Source of the DNA: Osedax fenrisi
Taxonomy: Eukaryota > Annelida > Polychaeta > Sabellida > Siboglinidae
Direction: 5' to 3'
DNA length: 64,000 nt
Assembly: GCA_964019155.1 (NCBI GenBank)
Contig: OZ025242.1
Coordinates: forward strand, 88,046,705 to 88,110,704
Below, one piece after another: positions 48,362-60,484 of this stretch (the first letter of the stretch is position 1; every line of letters begins with the position of its first letter). The position numbers were made by a program, and so were the translations under genes. Below the pieces are notes generated by a model. That model was given only the letters and a program-made list of their open reading frames with translations. It did no database searches and was not told the origin of the DNA.

Positions 48362-50083
48362 AGTGAGGTTCCGTCTACCAGCAGTGGTCTGGGAAGAGGA
48401 GGTTATTTTGAATCCGTGCCCGTTGATGTTAGTTATATATTTATTATGTTAACAGATTATTAAATTATACGATATAACATTATTTATTTTATAATATTCG
48501 TAATATTACGGTAACATTGTAATTTATATTTAAATATTATTCTAAACATTGCATGTATTGAAACATTATTTTATACTATAATATAATTTGTATTTCATTA
48601 TTTAATTGTAATCGCTTAAATTAAATATATCGTGTATTATCATATTCATACAGAGTGAGGTTCCGTCTACCAGCAGTGGTCTGGGAAGAGGAGGTTATTT
48701 TGAATCCGTGCCCGTTGATGTTAGTTATATATTTATTATGTTAACAGATTATTAAATTATACGATAACATTATTTATTTTATAATATTCGTAATATTACG
48801 GTAACATTGTAATTTATATTTAAATATTATTCTAAACATTGCATGTATTGAAACATTATTTTATACTATAATATAATTTGTATTTCATTATTTAATTGTA
48901 ATCACTTAAATTAAATATATCGTGTATTATCATATTCATACAGAGTGAGGTTCCGTCTACCAGCAGTGGTCTGGGAAGAGGAGGTTATTTTGAATCCGTG
49001 CCCGTTGATGTTAGTTATATATTTATTATGTTAACAGATTATTAAATTATACGATATAACATTATTTATTTTATAATATTCGTAATATTACGGTAACATT
49101 GTAACTTATATTTAAATATTATTCTAAACATTGCATGTATTGAAACATTATTTTATACTATAATATAATTTGTATTTCATTATTTAATTGTAATCGCTAT
49201 AAATATATCTAATTAATAATAATGTTCATATAGAGTGCTACGTCGTCTACCAGGAGTACTCGGGATCGTGGACGAGGAGATATTCCGTCTACCATGAGTA
49301 CTATGGGAAGAAGACGAGGAAGGGGACGAGGAAGTGAAAGACAGAGTGAGGTTCCGTCTACCAGCAGTGGTCTGGGAAGAGGACGCAAAAGGAATGCACC
49401 CGTACACTTTGATGTTAGTTATATATTTATTATGTTAACAGATTATTAAATTATACTATATAACATTATTTATTTTATAATATTCGTAATATTACGGTAA
49501 CATTGTAATTTATATTTAAATATTATTCTAAACATTGCATGTATTGAAACATTATTTTATACTATAATATAATTTGTATTTCATTATTTAATTGTAATCG
49601 CTTAAATTAAATATATCGTGTATTATCATATTCATACAGAGTGAGGTTCCGTCTACCAGCAGTGGTCTGGGAAGAGGAGGTGACTTAGAATCCGTGCCCG
49701 TTGATGTTAGTTATATATTTATTATGTTAACAGATTATATAATTATACGATATAACATTATTTATTTTATAATATTCATAATATTACGGTAACATTGTAA
49801 TTTATATTTAAATATTATTAAAAACCTTACCTGTATTAAAAACATTATGTTATACAACAATATAATTTGTATTGCAGTATTTAGTTTTAATCGCTATAAA
49901 TATATCTAATTAATAATAATTTTCATATAGAGTGCTACGTCGTCTACCAGGAGTACTCGGGATCGTGGACGAGGAGATATTCCGTCTACCATGAGTACTA
50001 TGGGAAGAAGACGAGGAAGAGGACTAGGAAGGGGACGAGGAAGTGAAAGACGAGGAAGATACATATCTTCTATAAATGTAGAT
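48362..50083 (+). repeat. Array of six duplicated linker exons in the piggyBac gene
   Basis: Exon copies lie at 48362-48427, 48654-48719, 48944-49009, 49234-49413, 49640-49705 and 49931-50083. The short type (66 bp) encodes SEVPSTSSGLGRGG plus eight residues. The long types (180 and 153 bp) encode SATSSTRSTRDRGRG and an arginine/glycine-rich stretch. Every copy starts after AG, ends with GAT before GTTAGT and is phase 0-0. Any subset can therefore be spliced without shifting the frame. The ~225-bp introns between copies are almost identical, so the array is recent. Confidence 0.88.
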
Positions 50084-51851
50084 GTTAGTTATATTAGTAT
50101 TACATATATTATTACAAGTTGACTTCTATTAAATAAAAATTGTAAAATTAAAAATTATTTTTAAAGTTTTTTAATCTTTTTTTAAATATATTAATATATA
50201 TATACATAATAATATATTAATATTAATATATATATATTCTAATATACATTATAAATAAAATGTATTTATTTTATAGGATGATTTTCCTCCACCTGGATGG
50301 TCTTATGACGTACACGAAAATAGACCAGATCTCACCTTCAGTGGAAGCTCTGGGAACAGCGACCTACTAATGCATTTAAAGACTCCAATCGAGTTTTTTA
50401 AATGTATGATTGGTAGTGATTTTTTTTTAAATCTAGTTATCTCCACTAATGAATATGCCATTAGTAAAAGTAAGTATTATATATTTTAAATTTTTTAAAT
50501 TATAAATGTTGAGTAATTTTATTTTTAACACATAGATGCTGTATTCAGAACCAATATGGAAGAGATGCAATTCTATATAGGTTTTCTTATATATATGGGA
50601 TTGTCTCCCACTCATAGACAGAAACTATATTGGTCTGAGAACCTCCATTTCGGAAATACCTGGGTAAAAAATAGAATATCGAGAAATCGATTTTATTTAT
50701 TATCCAGGTATTTCCATCTATCTAGAATTGGAGAAGAGGATACAAATGACAAATTGAGAAAGGTTAAAATATATAAACCATGAACATATATATATATATA
50801 GATACATAATTTATATATAACAGGTACGTCCAATAATCAATATATGTGATAAGTTCAAGTCCTTCTTCAATCCTGGGCAGCAAGTATGCATAGATGAAGG
50901 CATGATAGCCTTCAAAGGTAGATTGTCCTTTGTCCAGTATATGCCTGCAAAACCAATTAAATTTGGCATAAAATTTTTTTCCTTAAATGATTCCACTTCA
51001 GCATACTGTTTAGAAATTCAGGTATATACTGGCAAAGATATTAGGTTTTCTACTGGCGAAGGATTTGTATATAATATTGTTACGTTTTTATTTAATTCTT
51101 ATTTATTTGATAATCATATTTTATATACTGATAATATGTATACTAGTGTGAAGCTAGCCCACTATTTACGCTCCACAGTTCCCATCTCGTTGGTACTATC
51201 AGGAAAAATTCCCGTGGACTCCCGAAGTTGAAAGAACAACGCTTGTCGAGAGTCGGTGATAGTATAAAACTTATCGATTCTCAGGGCGTTGTTGTTTGTA
51301 AATGGAAGGATAAACGGGAAGTTTATTGTCTATCGACAATAACTGATGGTACCGATGCAGAAGTTCCAGTTTCCAAGCGAACACTGGAACGAAAATTGAA
51401 ACCAAATATGATCCTTGATTATAACAAGTTCATGGGTGGAGTTGACAGACACGATCAAATGCGTAGTTATTATACAGTTGGTCGTAAGTCTACTAAATGG
51501 TGGAAGGCATGTTTTTATGGACTGTTGAATGTTATTATTGTTAATTGCCATATTTGTTATAAAAATAGTGATAATCCTAAAATGGATTTATTTGATTTTA
51601 AAGATAGTTTAGTTTCAGCTTTATGTGATAATTATTCTTCTATTAAAAAATCTATTACTAATATTCACTATATACCATCATCTGTACATATATTAATTAA
51701 ATGTAATCTTCTAAGATGCCAATATTGCAAAAAAAATAACATATTAAATAAAAATGGTAATCCCATTCGCACTACGTTTAAATGTCAGTCCTGTAATGTT
51801 GCTTTGTGTGGTACAAATGATACCGAATGTTTTGTTAAGTTTCATGATTAA

Positions 51852-52190
51852 TATATTGATTTTTTGTTTTATTTATGTTTATATTTTATTTGAGTTGTTT
51901 TTTATTTTAGTTGATGTTATTTTGTTTTTATGCTAGTAATTGGTGTTTTTTATTTAACAGTGTTATTTTATTTTATATTTATTTTTTACTTTATGGATGT
52001 TATATATATTATATGTTATATATATACGTATATACATATATACATATTTAATGTTTATAATAAATACACATTTTTATATAATTAGTTAGTATCAAATTAA
52101 TAAAATATATGTTATTAGAAATTATAACATTAGTTACGGTTAAATAAATAGATTACATTATTCAGTTAATTATTTAATATAAATAAATTT
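51852..52190. other. 3' flank of the transposase
   Basis: T-rich DNA after the stop codon with candidate polyadenylation signals (aataaa near 52060 and 52145) and a (TA)n stretch near 52000-52045. No further gene. Confidence 0.5.
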
Positions 52191-54300
52191 TTTTTATTTT
52201 AATTACATTGTTCTAAAATTATTGATTAAATTACAAATAATAAGTCTTGCTTTTATTATTATAACTAGGTGAATATTGAATATTTTTAATTTTAGTTTTC
52301 TAATTCTTTTAAAATATATTTGTATGGTAAATTAATTAAATATATGTTATTAGAAAATATATTTAATTAGTTAAAAGTTAAATAAAATAGATTAAATTAT
52401 TCAATTAATTAGTTAATTATTTAGGTTAAATAAAAAATTAATAATTTTAATTACAATATTATAATAGAAAATAAAATTGTCTTTAAAAATAATATAACTT
52501 GTAATATAAAATTATCTAACATTGTATGTGTATTTATAGTTTAAAATGTACATATTTTGTTCTAAAATAATTAATTAAATTACAAATAATAAGTCTTGCT
52601 TTTATTATTATAACTAGGTGAATATTGAATATTTTTTATTTTAGTTTTCTAATTCTTTTAAAATATATTTGTATGGTAAATTAATTAAATATATGTTATT
52701 ATAAAATATATTTAATTAGTTAAAAGTTAAATAAAATAGATTAAATTATTCAATTAATTAGTTAATTATTTAGTTTAAATAAAAAATTAATAATTTTAAT
52801 TACAATATTATAATAGAAAATAAAATTGTCTTTAAAAATAATATAACTTGTAATATAAAATTATCTAACATTGTATGTGTATTTATAGTTTAAAATGTAC
52901 ATATTTTGTTCTAAAATAATTAATTAAATTACAAATAATAAGTCTTGCTTTTATTATTATAACTAGGTGAATATTGAATATTTTTTATTTTAGTTTTCTA
53001 ATTCTTTTAAAATATATTTGTATGGTAAATTAATTAAATATATGTTATTAGAAAATATATTTAATTAGTTAAAAGTTAAATAAAATAGATTAAATTATTC
53101 AATTAATTAGTTAATTATTTAGTTTAAATAAAAAATTAATAATTTTAATTACAATATTATAATAGAAAATAAAATTGTCTTTAAAAATAATATAACTTGT
53201 AATATAAAATTATCTAACATTGTATGTGTATTTATAGTTTAAAATGTACATAATTTGTTCTAAAATAATTAATTAAATTACAAATAATAAGTCGTGCTTT
53301 TATTATTACAACTAGGTGAATATTGAATATTTTTTATTTTAGTTTTCTAATTCTTTTAAAATATATTTGTATGGTAAATTAATTAAATATATGTTATTAG
53401 AAAATATATTTAATTAGTTAAAAGTTAAATAAAATAGATTAAATTATTCAATTAATTAGTTAATTATTTAGTTTAAATAAAAAATTAATAATTTTAATTA
53501 CAATATTATAATAGAAAATAAAATTGTCTTTAAAAATAATATAACTTGTAATATAAAATTATCTAACATTGTATGTGTATTTATAGTTTAAAATGTACAT
53601 AATTTGTTCTAAAATAATTAATTAAATTACAAATAATAAGTCGTGCTTTTATTATTACAACTAGGTGAATATTGAATATTTTTTATTTTAGTTTTCTAAT
53701 TCTTTTAAAATATATTTGTATGGTAAATTAATTAAATATATGTTATTAGAAAATATATTTAATTAGTTAAAAGTTAAATAAAATAGATTAAATTATTCAA
53801 TTAATTAGTTAATTATTTAGTTTAAATAAAAAATTAATTATTTTAATTACAATATTATAATAGAAAATAAAATTGTCTTTAAAAATAATATAACTTGCAA
53901 TATAAAATTATCTAACATTGTATGTGTATTTATAGTTTAAAATGTACATATTTTGTTCTAAAATAATTAATTAAATTACAAATAATAAGTCTTGCTTTTA
54001 TTATTATAACTAGGTGAATATTGAATATTTTTTATTTTTGTTTTCAAATTATTTTTAATTATATCTGCATGGTAAATTAATTAAATATGTGTTATTAGAA
54101 AATATAGAGAAAATATATAAACTTGGTAAAGGTTATATAAAATATAATAAATTATTCAATTAATTAGTGTATTACTTAATATAAATAAAAAATTACTTAT
54201 TTAAATTATGTAATTATGATAGATTATAAAACATGATTTACAAATAATATAACTTGTAATATAACATTTTTTATCGTTGTATGTGTAATATGTATTTTAA
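52190..54300. repeat. 349-bp satellite, six tandem copies
   Basis: The anchor aagtc(t/g)tgcttttattat falls at 52242, 52591, 52940, 53289, 53638 and 53987, exactly 349 bp apart each time. Copies 2-5 differ by only a few bases; the first and last are more diverged, as expected for an array homogenised in the middle. No ORF. It lies between the transposase and the right piggyBac-like end. Confidence 0.95.
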
Positions 54301-54387
54301 CAATTTATATGATATATTTATTTATAAGAAATATATGCTGGTACTCTGAGTAATATTTTAATAAATTTCTAAAGCCGAAAGGGTTAA

Positions 54388-54440
54388 GAGATATCCCATT
54401 ACTACTACTTTCCGGAAATATTATATTTATCCATAATGTT
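54388..54440. repeat. Copy of the GGTATCCC/TTTCCGGAAA motif pair
   Basis: agatatcccattactactac followed by tttccggaaatattata matches the cluster inside the hAT element at 8890-9324. Confidence 0.65.
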
Positions 54441-54599
54441 ACTGTTGGAACAACTTTTCTACAAAAGAATCTAGAATTCGATTTTGAGGCGGTCGATAGT
54501 CGATGGTCGTAACCTATAGGTCATAACCTACTTTACATTACAAAGTTTTATTGAACAGTTACAAAAATATAGTTCCCATAAAATGTATATAGCCTAAAT

Positions 54600-55010
54600 A
54601 AACAGAAAGCTATTCGTAGACTCAATTATAATATAAATTAGTATAATATTAATTAAACTATTAATTAGTTAAATATAAATTAGTATAATATAATAGTAAT
54701 TAGAATAATATTAATTAGTTAAATATAAATTAGTATACATTAATAGTAATTAGAATAATATTAATTAGTATAATATTAATTATTATACTATTAATTAGTA
54801 TAATATAAATTTGTAAAATAGTAATTAGTAAAATATTAATTAGTATAATATTAATTAGTATACTATTAATTAAATAATCATTAATTATAATATTATACTA
54901 ATTAATATTAATATTAATATTAATATAATATTAATTAGTAAACTAATTTATATTTTACTAATTACTATGTTACTAATTAATATTATACTAATTAATATAA
55001 TAGGCATATA
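54600..55010. repeat. TTAATTAGTATAATA low-complexity tandem region
   Basis: attagtataatattaatta-type units repeat irregularly on both strands for ~400 bp. Confidence 0.8.
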
Positions 55011-55299
55011 TATGTATATATTCACCATTAAGTATATATTATAAACGGTATATATATATATATATTTTTATTATTAATATCACTATATATAAATATAGTT
55101 TATGTTCATTTAATGTTAATTATATTTAATAGTAATATTTAAATTATAAAATATATTTATTATTTTTATAATTATGTATTTATATATGCAAATTGCGTGA
55201 GACACTACGATTCAATTAAATATTCGATATATAATAAGATGATACTAGTAAAATAGTGTATATAAAATATCAAATATAACAAGTATTTCCCCCTATTGT

Positions 55300-55757
55300 C
55301 TAAAATATATATGTATTTTAAAACAAAATCAACGACGCTGATTGGATAAAAGCTCTCCACAATACCTGACTTTTATGTAAAAATCATTAATATTATAGCC
55401 TTCTTAAAGTGCATATACAATGAAAATAAATATCAATAATAATTAACTTTTAAAATGTATATTGATCACGATATTTATTATTACAATATACTATAAAAAT
55501 TATCTATATATTTCAATTATTTTCGTAGATATAACAACTTAAAGTTACGTTTTTTTTATCAAAAAGTACTGTTTTTTAATTAGTTAAATATTTTTTAATT
55601 GATTAGTTTTTATTTTAAAATTTTTATCTAAAAAAACAGAGCTTGCCATACTGATAATAATATATATACAACATTTTTCCCTATCTGTTATAATTAAAAA
55701 GTTATTTGCATTCTCCACAACTACCCCCTTTCCATAATACCCTTCCTTCCCCTACGT
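55300..55757. repeat. GGGGAAGGAAGGGTATT family, copy 2 (inverted)
   Basis: The right edge ataatacccttccttcccct (55735-55755) is the inverse of the start of the 43455 copy. ctccacaatacctgac at 55355 resembles the second motif of that copy. Confidence 0.6.
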
Positions 55758-55759
55758 CA

Positions 55760-56547
55760 TTTATTTATTTAATTTCAAAGTTACAAAATGTAGTAGGAGA
55801 TCGATAGCCGGACTATAATATAATATAAATATTATAAGAATAACTGTATGAGTATATTAGTGTGGTATTATATTATACAAGAAATAAATAAATATGCTTT
55901 ACAAATTATTTTCTTTTTAACAACATTTCATAAATATTAGCTAATTATGTGTAATATAATATAAATGTTATAATAACTTTATGGATATATTAGTGTGGTA
56001 TTCTATAATTTATAATACTATAATATTTTCAAAATCATAAAATCTTCGTTAAATTCTTCGCACAATATTGGTTACATTGTTAAATTTGTATTCTTTAAAA
56101 GTATTCTTCGGCTAAATTGATTTTTCAATTTAGAATCTTTTATCCAATTAATCCTATATTATCTACATTATCTCCTACACTTTCTTCTATATATTCATCA
56201 AGTTCATTAAAATAGCAAATCTTACTTTTAATTATAGAGCTTACTTAAAATAAAATGTGATTGTTATAAAAACTATTTAACTCTATTCCTAATGGCATTG
56301 CCCATGCATATTTGTATTTTATATTTAACAGTGTAAATATAACTAAGTTAATCAACTTTCAATAGTGTCATAGTCATAACTTTTTTAGAAGAATACTTTG
56401 TATAAAACAGTACACATTCTTTTATATAAGTAGTATTTACATAGTACCGATACGTACATTAAATAATATATTATTATAATAAAAAGATACATTATTACAT
56501 ATTATAATATTTAGTTATATACAATTATATTATATGAATTATTATTA

Positions 56548-56591
<44 letters not shown>

Positions 56592-56635
56592 ATTTTCAGA
56601 TTTAGGTTTACCCAGGTAATTTTACAAGCTAATTA
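55760..56635. other. AT-rich DNA; no gene found
   Basis: It holds a short direct repeat (tataagaataactgtatgag / tataataactttatggatat near 55835 and 55970) and (TA)n at 56556-56587. Confidence 0.6.
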
Positions 56636-57460
56636 TTCAATTCAATTCAATTTATTTTTAAAGACTCTTTGTGCCATAGCAATCAAGCGTCTAAAGTAAA
56701 AACAAAAAACAATATAACGAAACATAAACGAAAATAATAAACTAATAATAATATAAATAGGAATACAGAAAGTACTCAACATTAATATAAATTGTAAATT
56801 AAATTGTAGATATTGATAAATAGTGATACAAAAAATGATCAGGGAAATGCAATAGTAAATAGAAATGTTTTTAATAGAGATTTAAAAGAGGTGGTGGATT
56901 GAGTGGAGCGTAGATTATGTGGTAGTTTATTCCATAGATAAGGGGCCGATATGTGCCATGCACGAATATTAGTGGTAAGTAGATTAAGCTTAGAGGGTAG
57001 ATGTAGAAGGTAAGAAGTAGTAGAACGGAGAGAGATAGTGTGAGTAGGAATAGAGATTAAGGAAGATAGATATTCAGGTCGGTTGTGGTGAAGAGAGTTA
57101 TGAGTTAATAGAAGAACTTTATATATTATTCTAAATTTTATTGGTAGCCAATGCAATCTATGTAAATATGGGGAAATATGTATTTGGGAAAAGCGATCAA
57201 TTTTAAAAATACATCGTACTAACGCATTCTATAGTATTTGTAATTTTTTAATTTGATAGCCAGGTAAGGAGAAAAGGAGAATATTGCAGTAATCGAAAAG
57301 CGGTAATATGAAAGATGAGGCGAGAGTTATAGAAACACTTAGGGAGATGGAGTTACGGATTAGACGGAAAGAGTGAAGATGAAAGTTTATAGAGCGAAGA
57401 TATGAGATTTGGCGATGAAAAGATAAAGAACTGTCGAAATAAACACCAAGATATTTAATT
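56636..57460 (-). pseudogene. L2-like LINE 3' end
   Basis: On the minus strand, QIKKLQILQNALVR..., LHWLPIKFRIIYKVLLLTHN, SLHHNRPEYLSSLI and AWHISAPYLWNKLPHNLRST lead to a stop at ~56839. This is the well-conserved C-terminal region after the RT domain in L2-type elements. Weaker matches extend back to ~57460 with frame breaks. The 3' UTR ends at an (ATTGA)n-type tail, aattcaattcaattcaattt on the plus strand (56636-56655), typical of L2 tails. The copy is 5'-truncated and belongs to the same group as 9605-11230, though not the same copy. Confidence 0.87.
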
Positions 57461-57479
57461 TATTGAGACAATTACCCTT

Positions 57480-58195
57480 ACTTTTAAAGCAAGTTAAATA
57501 AACTATATAAATAAAATATAATAAAATATTATTTTACTTCCTGTTTACATATATATATATATATAAACATATACATGTATGTATTAATAATATTAATTAA
57601 ATATACATAAATATAAAAATATAAATATTTGCATCAACAAATACATAAATAAAACAATATATACATAAATACAGGAATACTTTATAGAAATTTATAAAAT
57701 CTATTTGATCTTTTTTGATAATTTGTATTGCTTTATAGAAAATATATTTATATGGATATAATTACAGTTGAATATTATAAAAATAATATTTCAAATAGTT
57801 TCATAAGTTGATTTATAATTTATAAATAATAATTTAAAAAAATATATATATTATTAGATATATATATATATATATATTATGAATTTTGTACTGTAATACT
57901 GTTGTACTATATAATGTGTATACTATACAAAAAAAAGTGACTCAATATAATATAAATTTATCAAATATAACGATTCTGTAAAAAAAACTATGAGGTCAAA
58001 AAAAATTCTGGAAAATCCTAAAATTTGAAAAAAAATCCTAGAAATATAATAAAATTTTTTATAAATTTTATTTCATTCACAGGAACTATACACATTACAT
58101 ATATTCTGAAAATTTCATGATTGTAGCTTAATTAATAATGTGAAAAATATACATATTTGTTTTTTTTTTTTTAATTTTCCTATCTATTCCTATGT
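57480..58195. other. AT-rich DNA; no gene found
   Basis: Short direct repeats such as catacataaataca and homopolymer A/T runs; nothing else supportable. Confidence 0.6.
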
Positions 58196-58536
58196 TAAAT
58201 TTTTTTAAAGTGACCATGGCTTCGTTTGGCCAATATTGACCTAAATTAAAAAAAAATTTCGGAAATTCCATCGGAAATGAAACTCAACATGTTGAATTTA
58301 TTTGTGAATTTCCGATGGAAATGATAATCATTCAGGTATTTTATACTTGAATAAACTTTGACTTAATTTATTATTTAAATTTGTATTTGTTATTTTAAAA
58401 TTATTATGTACATTTTATTTTATTTACATTATGGATACATTATTATACATAACATAATAAGTAAATATAGAGATAATAAATGTTTATGGGATACATATAG
58501 TATAGACTATCGTAAAATAACAAAATAACTGCAGTT

Positions 58537-59397
58537 ATGGATACTATAGCAGGAGAATTGAATTTAAATGGTTTGTTATTTTTAAATATTTACAATATAA
58601 TATTGAATATAAAATTGAATATTATATTGAATATATATTATATTATAACATATATTTCAAATAAGATATATTTATAATAATTATTCATTACTAATATATT
58701 TAGTTTGGGGAATATATTTACTATATAAAATCGTAAATATTATAAATATATTTAAAAATAAATTATATTAAAAATAATATACAATAGCGAAACCTATTAT
58801 GATAGTACTATTAACTAGTGGTATATACCATTATACGAAGTAAAGACCGTATACATAATGTATGTACCTAATTACTACTATGATATTTATATTAAATACA
58901 GGTATATAATTATTATATACTATATAATATACTATATTATATACGTACGTAAAAATGGCGTACGCCGTACGTCGATCGAGTCGAGTTTTGTAAGACAGTT
59001 ATCAATAATTTATTCAATGGTACTATTATTATAATATGAAAAGAATATTTCATATATTGATATATAAATTATATATTATATAATATGTATAGATTCAATA
59101 CTTGAAAATGAAATACACTAGATAAATAATAGAGTTGGGAACGGTTTTCAAAATGTTACCAGAAAATTAGGCGGGCGGCGAGCGCGCAACAGTTATAAAT
59201 AGTTTTATAAGTTATAAATAGAGTATATGTTTATATTCAGTGAATATTATTCACATATCAATGCATGCACTGTATGAATCATAAAATGTACACTACTATT
59301 GATAACATGATAATGATTATATAACCATGATGATATATAATATATATTTACTTTTGTATATGATTATATTATGTATTATTATACTTGTGATGTATAA

Positions 59398-59440
<43 letters not shown>

Positions 59441-59498
59441 ATATGTATGTGTGTATGTGTGTATGTATGTGTGTGTGTGTTTATATATGTATGTGATT

Positions 59499-59539
<41 letters not shown>

Positions 59540-59727
59540 AGATCATTATTTAATTCATCAATGCAGATTTAATAATATATATATATAAATAATTGTCATC
59601 GTTTATTTATATCATTTATTTAAAATTAATAGAATTAGAAACTAGAATACGAATCATGAAATGTCAGCAAGAATTACAAGAAGTTGTAATACAATACCTA
59701 GAGAAACAAGAAAATGAAAATAAATAA
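58537..59727 (+). CDS. Two small exons encoding a 42-residue coiled-coil peptide (fragment or microgene)
   Basis: Exon 58537-58570 (MDTIAGELNLN, donor GTTTGT) joins in phase to exon 59633-59727 after an AG acceptor (LETRIRIMKCQQELQ..., then VIQYLEKQ, stop TAA). Overlapping AATAAA signals follow the stop. The second exon is strongly helical with heptad-like hydrophobics (L, I, I, L, V, I, L). An AG acceptor-like ctgcag precedes the first ATG, so both may be the last exons of a longer gene. In context it could be the C-terminus of the Myb/SANT-like partner protein of a Harbinger element. The intron contains a microsatellite and a GC-rich spot. Confidence 0.45.
59168..59192. promoter_or_regulatory. 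Isolated CpG-rich spot followed by TATAAATAG
   Basis: ggcgggcggcgagcgcgcaa lies at 59170-59189, and tataaatag occurs at 59194 and 59212. In such AT-rich DNA this is conspicuous, but TATA-like words are common here. A promoter role is only a possibility; it may instead be a transposon end. Confidence 0.25.
59404..59534. repeat. Compound (TA)n/(TG)n microsatellite
   Basis: (TA)n at 59404-59431, (TG)n-rich 59432-59482 and (TA)n at 59502-59534. Confidence 0.95.
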
Positions 59728-59751
59728 AATTGTATATATTTTACATGTATT

Positions 59752-59793
<42 letters not shown>

Positions 59794-59907
59794 AATGTAT
59801 AGGATATATATGTAATGTATACCTACAAATATAACGAGGTAATAAAAATATATATGTTAATAAAAGTGTTATAAAATTAAAAACAATTATACTTTTTCAA
59901 CTTTTAA

Positions 59908-60095
59908 CTACCAAACAACCGCGCCTTCATTTGAATACAATTCATTAACTCCATCGCGAATCTCTCTTGCGTTACCCGTACTTTCATTACAACTGAAAGA
60001 AGATAATTCGTTCATTTCTAGTCTACATTATATTCTATATCATTATTTCTTTCAATCGGTATTGTTAATTTATTGTGTAAAAAATGATCCTGACA
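59908..60095 (-). pseudogene. Harbinger-type transposase C-terminal remnant
   Basis: Exon-like 59908-59992 on the minus strand (after a ctttcag acceptor) reads CNESTGNAREIRDGVNELYS and NEGAVVW, then stop. This matches the C-terminal N-x-x-G...R-x-x-L/V...YF-x-x-x-GAVPW pattern of PIF/Harbinger transposases. Upstream, 60018-60086 reads HFLHNKLTIP...RNNDIEYNVD, the LHN...(I/V)xx..D motif that follows the last catalytic region. The two pieces are not joined by a usable intron, and the rest of the DDE domain is absent. Confidence 0.62.
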
Positions 60096-60484
60096 TCTTA
60101 AATGTTCTTCTCTGAATCCATCCCATTACTCCATATTGATCTTTCAGAAAACTATACTCCAAATGCATATACTCCAAATGCCTATACAGACAATCCTAGG
60201 ATTGGCCAGGCCCTTATCTGTATATATATATGTATTTTTAAACACCATCATTTAACCCTAAAGTACCTATAACTCCATAATGAATACAAATATATGTTTA
60301 CTAAAATATTGATAAAACTCTTATCATATGATTATCACATGATTATCATATTTATAACAAGTATATTAGCCCCCTAGTATTTAATCCCATGTATCATATT
60401 TCGTGTTATCACATTATTATGGTATATTGGAATTTCCATCAGAAATTTCCAGCGGAAATTTTTGGTGTGAACGCACCTTTAGTT

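Larger units (their letters stand above)
46779..51851 (+). pseudogene. Spliced piggyBac-type transposase, one frameshift
   Basis: Exons: 46779-46880 (MPLTDEEAIRIFDELPSDYS...), 47877-47909, a set of linker exons between 48362 and 50083, 50277-50469, 50536-50762 and 50824-51851; all junctions are phase-compatible. Catalytic landmarks are CIDEGMIAFKGR (first Asp, ~50890), LYTDNMYTS (second Asp, ~51130) and MGGVDRHDQMRSYY (third Asp, ~51435). A Cys-rich C-terminus follows: LRCQYC..., FKCQSC, ALC, ECFVKFH (51715-51845). The N-terminus is acidic, as in other piggyBac proteins. Around 51170-51182 the frame slips by one base: upstream ends DSRS-stop, while the other frame carries the expected VGTIRKNSRGLPKL. 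One indel thus breaks an otherwise intact gene. It is recently dead, or the indel is an assembly error. Confidence 0.9.
46085..54383 (+). mobile_element. Probable piggyBac element (8.3 kb)
   Basis: The right end reads aaagccgaaaggg followed by ttaa (54384-54387), that is, TTAACCCTTTCGGCTTT in reverse complement. This fits piggyBac termini (CCC next to TTAA). On the left, 46085-46100 reads CCGTTTCGGCTTTCAT, matching the inner 12 of 13 terminal bases. The flank there is gaaa instead of TTAA because the end lies in a palindrome. Between them are the spliced transposase and a 349-bp satellite. The left boundary is an inference. Confidence 0.55.
58200..60475. mobile_element. Probable degraded PIF/Harbinger element (~2.3 kb)
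   Basis: The right end (60430-60473) reads, inverted, aaaggtgcgttcacaccaaa and then atttccgctggaaatttctg. The left part (58258-58325) carries the matching ggaaattccatcggaaatg and gaatttccgatggaaatg motifs. Two convergent gene ends lie between: a coiled-coil exon (+, ending 59727) and a Harbinger-like transposase C-terminus (-, ending 59908). Harbinger elements usually carry both a transposase and a Myb/SANT-like gene. The left terminal repeat is not recognisable, so the boundary is tentative. Confidence 0.55.

Noticed and set aside
51171..51236. An intron hiding the piggyBac frameshift
   Set aside because: Conserved family sequence is continuous across the point in the two frames, leaving no room for an intron; a single indel is simpler.
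51330..51551. Minus-strand ORF opposite the piggyBac transposase
   Set aside because: Shadow of the plus-strand coding sequence, which carries conserved motifs.
59327..59572. 81-codon plus-strand ORF
   Set aside because: Again a TA/TG microsatellite translation lying in the intron between the two small exons.
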